This document shows positions 51,563-58,260 of a DNA stretch of 64,000 bases, piece after piece. Origin of the DNA: an uncultured Sphingomonas sp. (lineage in GTDB: Bacteria; Pseudomonadota; Alphaproteobacteria; Sphingomonadales; Sphingomonadaceae); contig CAJYLT010000084.1 of NCBI GenBank assembly GCA_913775795.1, forward strand, positions 1 through 64,000. Reading direction: 5' to 3'. The notes below the pieces were generated by a model. That model worked only from the letters and a program-made list of their open reading frames with translations, did not search any database and was not told the origin of the DNA. A program made the position numbers and the translations under genes. Within the stretch, counting starts at the first letter, position 1. Every line of letters starts with the position of its first letter.

Positions 51563-51892
51563 CTACATCAGCAGCCACTTAACGACGCCCGCGCCACCCA
51601 AAATGACAAGGGCGCATCCCCACCAAGGAACAGGGATGCCGTCGTCATACTGCCCATGGTCGACGTACCTGCGGACGTCACGTCGCTGTATCACTGCGTA
51701 TGAGTTGTCGCGGGAGCGAATGTCGGCGTCTTCTAGGTAGCGATGCACTGCCTCTGGCGCGGCGTCGATTGGCAGTTCACGTTGAAGCTGGCTCGCCAAC
51801 CGTTCCACTTTCGACCAGTCCGTAGGCTTTGTTTCCTCAACGGCTAAGATTGCCACCAAGCGGCTACGTAGGTCGTCGAATTCCACGACCAC
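51563..51892 (-). CDS. Hypothetical protein with C-terminal membrane helix
   Basis: A 109-residue frame, start at GTG 51892 or GTG 51886. The soluble part has helices (FDDLRSRLVAILAVEE, WSKVERLASQLQREL, PEAVHRYLEDADIR) and the C-terminus is a single membrane segment (WWGCALVILGGAGVVKWLLM), so it would be tail-anchored. It is flanked by repeat copies on both sides. No family recognised. Confidence 0.5.
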   Translation of the reverse strand: MVVEFDDLRSRLVAILAVEETKPTDWSKVERLASQLQRELPIDAAPEAVHRYLEDADIRSRDNSYAVIQRRDVRRYVDHGQYDDGIPVPWWGCALVILGGAGVVKWLLM

Positions 51893-51918
51893 AAGCTACC
51901 GCAGAACGCTTCCAGCGC

Positions 51919-51950
51919 AACGTCCGCTTTCCTGCCTGAAGCGGACGCCG
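51919..51950. repeat. Palindromic GTCCGCTT...AAGCGGAC repeat
   Basis: GTCCGCTT (51922-51929) and AAGCGGAC (51939-51946) around TCCTGCCTG, a 25-bp hairpin. The same element, in different states of decay, is found at 52497, 51971, 51251 and 15059. Confidence 0.75.
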
Positions 51951-51970
51951 GTGCCGATCGGCGTGATGCC

Positions 51971-52010
51971 GGAAAGCGGACGGGCTGCTTACGCCCAATT
52001 GCGGACATTA
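51971..52010. repeat. GTCCGCTT-family repeat copy
   Basis: AAAGCGGACGGGCTGCTTAC and GCCCAATTGCGGACATTA: nearly identical to the second half of 51251-51315. Confidence 0.7.
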
Positions 52011-52064
52011 CGGATAGTGGGCAGGCTCAGAGAAATGGCCTGACCGTCAGCGCGTAGGGGGTGT

Positions 52065-52460
52065 ATGACTTGCAGCTTTAGCCTTTCCCGCGCAGCGATG
52101 ATCGCCACCATCGTCACGCTGCCAGCCTGCGCTACCATGACCGGCTCTAAGAAGATCGGGTCGGAACACGTCATCGATGGGCCGAAAGGCTACACAGTTA
52201 ATTGGGGGCTTCCGTTGACTGGAGCCTATTGGATCCCCAATGAGACGAAGGACGACATCAAAGCGGCATCGGATTTTTGCAACGCACCGGCAAGCGTTTT
52301 TGTCTACCACCACATTCCGCGACCGCCTTGGTTCAGCCACTTGGGGTTACATTTCCCTGATGGCACGACGGAGCAGCAAAAGTCCTGCGTTGTCTCCCGG
52401 ATCAAAGCCGTGCCCGCGCTAACGGTGTACCCAAAGAAACGGCGATCCGCGCGTCACTAG
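52065..52460 (+). CDS. Putative lipoprotein, 131 residues
   Basis: The N-terminus has a hydrophobic stretch and a lipobox (IVTLPAC, Cys22), so it is probably a lipoprotein. The mature part is mixed with several aromatics (PRPPWFSHLGLHFPDG) and a basic tail. A G-rich site (GGGGGTGT) precedes ATG 52065. It lies between two repeat copies in the island. No family recognised. Confidence 0.6.
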   Translation: MTCSFSLSRAAMIATIVTLPACATMTGSKKIGSEHVIDGPKGYTVNWGLPLTGAYWIPNETKDDIKAASDFCNAPASVFVYHHIPRPPWFSHLGLHFPDGTTEQQKSCVVSRIKAVPALTVYPKKRRSARH

Positions 52461-52979
52461 ACGACGGAAAACCCCGTGTTGGAGGCACAGCCGTCGACGT
52501 CCACTTTCCTGCCCGAAGCGGACATTCGAGCCAAAAATAATCGGGTGGTCGGTACGGTTGCGGAATGAGGCAGCAGGAGGTCGGCAAGAGGCTCTGGGGA
52601 ACGGCATGGGACCCGCAGAAAACTGAGGGAAACCGCGTGTTTGCTCAGGGTCGGACCGGCGCTGTAGCCGCGCGAGCGAAGCCGCCAGTTCCGAGCCGCG
52701 ATTTGCCGCGATCGAGCGGGCTCCCGTCCGGCGGCGGAGAGGGACCCGCGACGTTGGTCCCCCGATATTGCCCCCCCACAATGCGTTGAAACCCGCAGAA
52801 AACCTTGCTTTGTTACTCTATACTGAAGCCGGGGCCAAGGCTTGGCGGCCTGACGAAGCCGGTAATCTGAGCGCTTCGCGAGCCTGTTCGCTCCGAACCC
52901 CAGACAACATTAAGGCAGTGTGGGGAGGGCTACTTCATGTGACGTTGTTACATATGCTCGTGGGGACCTGCGGGCCCTC
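52461..52979. other. Gap with one repeat copy, no supported gene
   Basis: Frames here on both strands are shifted or low-complexity. It starts with a repeat copy (52497-52528). ACCCGCAGAAAA occurs twice (52612 and 52791), which may be a short direct repeat. Confidence 0.4.
52497..52528. repeat. Palindromic GTCCRCTT...AAGCGGAC repeat
   Basis: ACGTCCACTTTCCTGCCCGA then AGCGGACATTCG. One arm base differs from the copy at 51922 (A for G). Confidence 0.7.
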
Positions 52980-53267
52980 TCAGTTCGCCCGCCGCCAATC
53001 ATCTACACCTGCGGCCAAGTTAATCGCCTCTGGTTGGGGCTGGCAGATGACCACGAGCCCTGCAGGATCGGCGGAGTAGTAGGTGCGGCCCTTCGCATCC
53101 ATGACGACCAGCATCCCTGCGGCCACCCTGGCGTCCTCGACCAGGACCGGCACGGCTGCACCAGGCAGCGCGATCTGCACCAGGCGCCCGTCGTCGATCT
53201 CAGCGAGCATCAGCGTCGCCATCTGGACCGCCCAGTCCGGCGACCCCTTGGGGAAATGCGGGATCAT
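52980..53267 (-). CDS. Hypothetical protein, 95 residues
   Basis: The frame from ATG 53267 (opening MIPHFPKGSPDWAVQMATLM) is compact and soluble with beta strands (GRLVQIALPGAAVPVLVED, GMLVVMDAKGRTYYSADP). The ribosome-binding site is weak. It is between the repeat region and the serine recombinase. No family recognised. Confidence 0.5.
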   Translation of the reverse strand: MIPHFPKGSPDWAVQMATLMLAEIDDGRLVQIALPGAAVPVLVEDARVAAGMLVVMDAKGRTYYSADPAGLVVICQPQPEAINLAAGVDDWRRAN

Positions 53268-53428
53268 GCCGAAAGCTACGTCACGATCAGTCAGGTCGCA
53301 ACGATATGCGCTGTCCCAAGACGGTCCTGCGCCTCTTCAAGCCTCGCTCCAAAGCTGGACCAACAAGCGTTGACATGGTCCTACAAATCCGCCTAACGCC
53401 CGTTGGGCAGATTTAAACGAGTGCTTTG

Positions 53429-54121
53429 ATGATTGATCGCGCCGTCGCTTACTACCGCGTCTCGACCGCTCGCCAAGGGGCCTCTGGTCTCGGCTTGGAA
53501 GCACAGCGGGCCGCCGTAGAGGCGCTGTGCGAGTCCCGTGGCTGGGAGTTGGTGGCACCGCCTTTCCAAGAGGTCGAGAGCGGCAAGCGTGGCGATAGGC
53601 CGGAACTCCTTAAGGCGCTGGAGCGGGCCAAGCTCACGGGCGCCCGGCTGGTTATCGCCAAGCTAGACCGGCTCTCCCGCGATGCCGCTTTCCTTCTTAT
53701 GCTGCAAAATAGCGGAGCCCGCTTTGTCGCCGCTGACATGCCTGACGCCAATGATCTCACCGTGGGCATCATGGCCCTTGTGGCTCAGCAGGAGCGGCAG
53801 GCGATCTCCAGGCGCACCAAGGAGGCTCTGGCAGCCGCCAAGGCCCGCGGGCAGCGCTTGGGAAATCCGAATGGTGCTGCAGCGTTCCGGCGGGCGGCTC
53901 AGGGAAACTGCGCAGCTTTAGAGGCTGTCCGTGCCGGCGCTGCCGATCGTGCTGAGAGCCTCCGCGGGACCGTCCAGTCGCTGCAGGGTCAGGGAATCAC
54001 TTCTCTGGGCGGCATCGCCGCCGCGCTGAACTCACAGGGGATTGTCACGGCACGCGGCGGCCTGTGGCACGCCTCCTCCGTCCGCAACCTCCTCAGCCGC
54101 CTACAGGGCGCCCAGCAGTGA
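53429..54121 (+). CDS. Serine recombinase (resolvase/invertase family)
   Basis: This 230-residue small serine recombinase has the nucleophile in AYYRVSTARQ (residue 14), the conserved KLDRLSRD and a C-terminal helix-turn-helix (GITSLGGIAAALNSQGIVTARGG, split) with SSVRNLLSRL. Such enzymes resolve or invert DNA between short sites. ATG 53429 directly follows a TTG codon. Its stop overlaps the start of the ParB-like gene (GTGA), so the two are made together. It may serve the island's own maintenance or be a remnant of an inserted element. Confidence 0.88.
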   Translation: MIDRAVAYYRVSTARQGASGLGLEAQRAAVEALCESRGWELVAPPFQEVESGKRGDRPELLKALERAKLTGARLVIAKLDRLSRDAAFLLMLQNSGARFVAADMPDANDLTVGIMALVAQQERQAISRRTKEALAAAKARGQRLGNPNGAAAFRRAAQGNCAALEAVRAGAADRAESLRGTVQSLQGQGITSLGGIAAALNSQGIVTARGGLWHASSVRNLLSRLQGAQQ

Positions 54122-54855
54122 CCGCACGGGGCAAACAATGGGCCGAGAGGGCCCTATTGGTGACTGAGGTCCTTGAGCGGCCTGAGTTTCAGAACAGGCC
54201 GGAAGGTCTCGACCCGAAACACGTGAGGAAGCTCCGTGCGAGCCTCGGCGGGCTAGAGCCAATCGAGCCGATCTCCGTGGCGCAGGTCGGTAAGGCGCTC
54301 TATGTCGTCGATGGCTTCCACCGGCTGGAGGCGCACCGGCAGGACAAGCGCGAGCAAATACAGGCGAAGGTTGCCCGCATGAGCCTGTCGGAAGCTGAGG
54401 CGCACGCCAAGACGGTCGCCAACACCCGGCACGGCAAGAACCTGACCCGCGAAGGTAAGCGGAAGCTCTGGGAAGCGTTCCTAGCCGCCGGCCGGCACCT
54501 CAAAGCCGATGGTACCCTGAAGTCACCACGCGCCATCGCCGGTGAGCTGAACGGGCTCTACAGCCACCAGACGATACGCAACCTCCTGCGGGCCGCCGGG
54601 CTCGCAGACGAGCTAGAGGCGATCGGCGTGAGCCGGTGGGAGCAAGAAGAGCCGACCTTGCAGGAACTTGAGGAAGAGCGGGAAGCGGAAGCCGAGATGG
54701 CGCTGCAAAGGTTCGCCGCAATCGTTCCCACGCTTCAAGACGAGGGCATCCGTGGGCGCCTGCTGCACACCGCGAGGGACTGGGTGGACCGGCTTGAGCG
54801 CGGCGAGACACTTGGGGCCGACTTCGGCCCCCGAGCGGCCGAACTCGACATCTGA
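54118..54855 (+). CDS. ParB-like nuclease-fold protein
   Basis: This 245-residue protein has the ParB/Srx motif VVDGFHRLEAHR (residues about 59-70) and PISV-type strand before it. Residues 120-160 look like a helix-turn-helix region (SPRAIAGELNGLYSHQTIRNLL). The C-terminal third is acidic and coiled-coil-like. GTG 54118 overlaps the recombinase stop. No ParA is adjacent, so it is likelier a regulator or a mobile-element accessory protein than a partition protein. Confidence 0.78.
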   Translation: MTARGKQWAERALLVTEVLERPEFQNRPEGLDPKHVRKLRASLGGLEPIEPISVAQVGKALYVVDGFHRLEAHRQDKREQIQAKVARMSLSEAEAHAKTVANTRHGKNLTREGKRKLWEAFLAAGRHLKADGTLKSPRAIAGELNGLYSHQTIRNLLRAAGLADELEAIGVSRWEQEEPTLQELEEEREAEAEMALQRFAAIVPTLQDEGIRGRLLHTARDWVDRLERGETLGADFGPRAAELDI

Positions 54856-54941
54856 CAGACCGCCTGCAGCGTTATAGGTCCTGCTGACCATAAGCCGCGG
54901 AAATCCTCGCTTTATGGTCCATTCGGGTGTCAAGTTAGACA

Positions 54942-56597
54942 TCATGGGTTTTGGCCATCTGGAGCTACCGCATCGCCTCGAGCCGCGCCGAGCGGCGACC
55001 CGGCTGCACCTTTGATGTCGAACCGCGGGAACCGCTGGATCGCAGCGGCTCGGGCAGCGATCGGGACATTCCCGTAGCCGCGGCCAGTGGTCGACGGTGC
55101 GTGGCCCTGTAGGGCGTCCGCTACACGCTCCTCCATCGCACCGTGCGACAGCGACTTGAAGAGGTGGCGCCAAGCGTGGTTCGGGGCGATGCGAGGATCA
55201 GCGATGCCAAGGTCCTGGCGGACCCAGGCGGCGAGACGTTCGCCCACCTTCTTGACGTGACGATTGCCATCCGCCGCCACGCGCTGCCGCTTGGGGTCGA
55301 AGAACAAGGGACCTGAGCCGACCGCGCGAACCACGTCCAGGAAGCCGGTCTCGATCAAGTGGGCGTGAAGAGGGACCAGCCTGAATGCGCGGGTTTTGAC
55401 GTTGCCCGCGTCAGGGGTGATCCGGATACACGGCACGCCTTCAACGTCGCTGACATCCTCCCCACGGAGCTGAGCGATCTCGCCGACCCGTGCTCCGGTG
55501 TAGGCGCAGAGCCAGGGCACCCACCGCCGTGCCCGTGCGTGCTCTGGGCTCATTCGGGTGGGCGCCGGCTGCAGAGCAGCCGCGAGGATCGTCTGCGCCT
55601 CCTCGATCGTGAACGAGCGCTCCCGGGTCGTCACCGCCTTGGGCTGCCGAACCTTAACCTGGGCGGCGACGTTCTCCCGGAGCTGCCGTTCCTCTACCGC
55701 GTAGCCCAGGGTTACTCGCAGGGCCGTCATGTACTTGTCTCGGACTGTCACTGGGCTCCGGCGGGTGCCCTTTCGCGTCGTCTCGTCCAGAAGTTGGTCT
55801 CGCCAGCGTTGCACGTCATCCGCGGTGATCCGCGAGGCGTCATCGTGGCCTAGGAAGTGGACGAGCTTCTCGATGTATTGGCGCCACTCAATCCGCACGC
55901 CCGCCGTCATACCGACGTTCGCCGCTGCATAGGCGTCGTATAGCGCGAGCAGAGGCAGGCGGGCGCCCGGAGCCGATAGGGAGCGGTCAGGCCCGCGCGG
56001 GGGTGGAGCAGGCTGCGGAGGACTAGCTATAGCCTCGCCGCGCAGCCGAGCGGTAAGCACGGGCGCAACTCGAAGCGCCGTGTCATTCAATTCTTTGCAC
56101 AACTCGCCAATGGCGTCCTCGCTGGCCGCAGGAGAGAGGACGAGACCTCGCTCGGTCACGAGCTTGCGGGCCTCGTCGCCCCAGCGGTCCTCGATGGCGG
56201 CCAAGTCGCCCTCGCCGCGCCAGCGCCGAAAGTCGTCGAGTTCCCAATCCAGCCAGGCCGATACCTTCGCTGCGTGATCGTCACTCGTCCATCGCGCGTT
56301 CTCGTCCCACTGGAGTACGCCGACTTCAAACCGCTTAGCGAGGAAAGCGATCTCAGGCGCGTCGAGAACATCGAACGCGCCCGTGTGCCGCTTGCGAGCC
56401 TTCGAGATGTCGTTGTCATACTGGCTCGCTGCCGCTTCATACCGGCTCAGAAACCCCGGTTCGCTCTCGGCGCCCAGGGAAACCTTCAGCTCGCGGCGCT
56501 GCTCGGGAACGAATGGCCGAAGCTCAGGCGGGTAGGTTCGACGGTAGCTGACGCGCCCGCTCGGGTGGCGGAGTGTATGTTTCACGACCAGCGGCAT
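54942..56597 (-). CDS. Tyrosine-family integrase of the island
   Basis: This 551-residue phage-type integrase has the catalytic set Arg in TGARVGEIAQL, His-x-x-Arg in NHAWRHLFKSL, His in LQGHAPS and Tyr in GRGYGNV; the N-terminal arm (PSGRVSYRRTYPPELRPF) fits DUF6538. I start it at ATG 56597, where homology begins. The longest frame extends into the tRNA and gives the well-known artefact VEHRIRNAGVTGSSPVGG, which is translated tRNA. It lies next to the tRNA gene in which the island sits, and is the enzyme expected to make the 17-bp junctions. Confidence 0.9.
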   Translation of the reverse strand: MPLVVKHTLRHPSGRVSYRRTYPPELRPFVPEQRRELKVSLGAESEPGFLSRYEAAASQYDNDISKARKRHTGAFDVLDAPEIAFLAKRFEVGVLQWDENARWTSDDHAAKVSAWLDWELDDFRRWRGEGDLAAIEDRWGDEARKLVTERGLVLSPAASEDAIGELCKELNDTALRVAPVLTARLRGEAIASPPQPAPPPRGPDRSLSAPGARLPLLALYDAYAAANVGMTAGVRIEWRQYIEKLVHFLGHDDASRITADDVQRWRDQLLDETTRKGTRRSPVTVRDKYMTALRVTLGYAVEERQLRENVAAQVKVRQPKAVTTRERSFTIEEAQTILAAALQPAPTRMSPEHARARRWVPWLCAYTGARVGEIAQLRGEDVSDVEGVPCIRITPDAGNVKTRAFRLVPLHAHLIETGFLDVVRAVGSGPLFFDPKRQRVAADGNRHVKKVGERLAAWVRQDLGIADPRIAPNHAWRHLFKSLSHGAMEERVADALQGHAPSTTGRGYGNVPIAARAAAIQRFPRFDIKGAAGSPLGAARGDAVAPDGQNP

Positions 56598-56607
56598 AGC
56601 AGCTTTT

Positions 56608-56619
56608 TTGTACCTTCTC
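56608..56619. repeat. 12-bp direct repeat near the right att site
   Basis: TTGTACCTTCTC, matching 46896-46907. It is 74 bp inside the att core and just upstream of the integrase start. Confidence 0.5.
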
Positions 56620-56692
56620 CATGCACCTCGCGGCGGCAGGAAACGGCTGAAAACTGAGCTTTCCGAGTGGTTGCAACCCCTTAGGGGAAGCG

Positions 56693-56709
56693 TGGTGCCG
56701 CCTACAGGA
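56693..56709. other. attR: 17-bp core within tRNA-Thr
   Basis: TGGTGCCGCCTACAGGA, the reverse complement of the tRNA 3' end. It is identical to the left copy at 46803-46819. Confidence 0.93.
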
Positions 56710-56768
56710 CTCGAACCTGTGACCCCCGCATTACGAATGCGATGCTCTACCAACTGAGCTAAGGCGGC
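56693..56768 (-). tRNA. tRNA-Thr(CGT)
   Basis: A full 76-nt cloverleaf on the minus strand: acceptor GCCGCCT pairs with AGGCGGC and ends ACCA (CCA encoded). The anticodon loop is TTCGTAA with anticodon CGT (codon ACG), and the T arm has TTCGAGT. The last 17 nt are the att core and remain identical in the left-hand copy, so the gene was rebuilt by integration. Confidence 0.97.
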
Positions 56769-56942
56769 TCCGGGCGCCGAAACGGCGTCGAGGCGGGGCG
56801 CTTAGCAGGGGTCGGGCGGGCTGACAAGCGGGCTTGAACGCGATCGCGTCCGCCCCGCGGCTTTACACATCGTTTACCAAGCAGCGTGCAAAACGGCGAC
56901 CAAGGACCAAGGGGCGCTTCGTGCCCGAACGAGGATGGCGGC

Positions 56943-58202
56943 ATGAACATGGTGCAGGGCGCAGAGGGCGAGGCGACCGCAAAGGCCGGCGGCGCGGGGC
57001 ACCCGCTCGACATCGGCACCGACGAACGCCGGATGCACGTCCGTGCCTATAACTACTGGGTCTCGCTGCTGGGCGGGCGCGCTTATCCGTCGATCGAGGA
57101 TCTCGATCCGTCGAACATCGCCGATTTCGGCGCCAACAGCGTGCTCCTCGATTTCTCGCATGGGGTCGAGGATCCGGCGGTCGCCTATCTCGGCCGGTCG
57201 CTGCGCGAGGAATGCGGGGTCGAGGCAAGCATCCGCCAGATCAGCGAAGTGCCCAGCCGCTCGCTGCTGTCGCGGCTGACCGATCATTATCTCCAGATCA
57301 TCGCCAATCGCGCGCCGATCGGGTTCGAGGCCGAGTTCGTCGGCCAAAAGGGGCAGAACACGCTCTATCGCGGCATCCTGATGCCCTTCTCGTCGGATGG
57401 CGACACGATCGACTTCATCTACGGCGTCATCAACTGGAAGGTGACGGTCGACGACGAGATGCAGGCGCGCCTCTCCGCGGAGGTGGAGGCGGCGCGCCGA
57501 GAGCTGCCGCGGATCGAGGTGGCGATGGCACCGGCCTGGGCCGACGGCCCCTCGGCGGTGTTTGCCGAGCCGCCGGTGGACGAGGCGCCGGTCGCGCCCG
57601 ATTTCCTCGATGCCGATGCCGGGCTCGCCGACCTGCTCGACCACGCGCGCGCCTGTGCCGACGATGTGGGCCAAGCGGACAAGCGGACGCGCGCCGCGCT
57701 CTATCGCGCGCTCGACCGCGCCTATGCCTTTGCCGAGGCGGCGGCGGGCGACCCGGCGGGCTACGCCGAACTGCTCGAGGATGCCGGGCTGAAGCCGCAG
57801 GCGCGCGCGCCGATGACGCCGATCGTCAAGCTCGTCTTCGGCGGCGGCCACGACAAGACGCGGCTGACCGAATACGCCGCCGTGCTGACGCATGCCCGCC
57901 GCCAGGGGATCGCGGTCGAGGGGTTCGCGGCGTTCCTGTCGGGTGCCGAGGGCGGGATCAAGGGCATCGTCGCCGCCGAACGCGCCGTGCGCCGACCGGC
58001 GACGCGGCCCGATAGCTTTGCCGCCGCCGCCGATACGCTGCGGGCAAAGGCGCCGATCGCCTCGCTGCCGATTGCCGCCGGGGACGAGGAATTCGTCCTC
58101 CTTGTGGCGCGCGCGGGCCTGAACGGAATGCTCGAGGTGGTCGCGCGGGTCGAGGGTGAGGCGGCGCTGACCGAAAAGGCGATCCGGTCCGCCGGCGGCT
58201 GA
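56943..58202 (+). CDS. PAS-like (PAS_5) regulator protein
   Basis: This 419-residue protein has an N-terminal PAS_5 domain (residues about 20-160): AYNYWVSLLGGRAYPSIEDL, LDFSHGVEDPAVAYLG and FIYGVINWK are typical. The rest is helical with a Pro/Ala-rich region (about 180-215) and no enzyme motif. GAGGA precedes ATG 56943. PAS_5 proteins in Alphaproteobacteria are usually orphan regulators, often near metabolic genes. Here it precedes the glutamate dehydrogenase by 58 nt. Confidence 0.78.
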   Translation: MNMVQGAEGEATAKAGGAGHPLDIGTDERRMHVRAYNYWVSLLGGRAYPSIEDLDPSNIADFGANSVLLDFSHGVEDPAVAYLGRSLREECGVEASIRQISEVPSRSLLSRLTDHYLQIIANRAPIGFEAEFVGQKGQNTLYRGILMPFSSDGDTIDFIYGVINWKVTVDDEMQARLSAEVEAARRELPRIEVAMAPAWADGPSAVFAEPPVDEAPVAPDFLDADAGLADLLDHARACADDVGQADKRTRAALYRALDRAYAFAEAAAGDPAGYAELLEDAGLKPQARAPMTPIVKLVFGGGHDKTRLTEYAAVLTHARRQGIAVEGFAAFLSGAEGGIKGIVAAERAVRRPATRPDSFAAAADTLRAKAPIASLPIAAGDEEFVLLVARAGLNGMLEVVARVEGEAALTEKAIRSAGG

Positions 58203-58260
58203 TCGTTCGGCCCGATCGTATGGCTTGAGACTATCCGGCATTGGGCGCATAGGCCCGCGC

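Larger units (their letters stand above)
46803..56709. mobile_element. Genomic island integrated in tRNA-Thr(CGT)
   Basis: A 9.9-kb element flanked by a perfect 17-bp direct repeat of the tRNA 3' end. The integrase gene lies next to the intact tRNA. The cargo is a NACHT-type NTPase, a small phage-like cluster, a lipoprotein, a serine recombinase and a ParB-like protein, with several copies of a palindromic repeat. The NTPase gene is clearly AT-richer than the flanking core genes. No conjugation, phage structural or replication module was recognised, so it is a small integrative or mobilisable remnant. Confidence 0.9.

Noticed and set aside
51251..52528. CRISPR array
   Set aside because: Repeats are palindromic, irregularly spaced, degenerate and separated by genes; no cas genes are present.
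54118..54855. Plasmid partition gene parB
   Set aside because: No parA or parS-like cluster is nearby; only the ParB fold motif is supported.
54886..54919. GACCATAA...TTATGGTC hairpin as terminator
   Set aside because: Arms are only partly paired around a long loop and no T-run follows; noted as a possible recombination site only.
56598..56753. N-terminal 52 codons of the integrase frame
   Set aside because: They translate part of the tRNA-Thr gene (VEHRIRNAGVTGSSPVGG), a known artefact.
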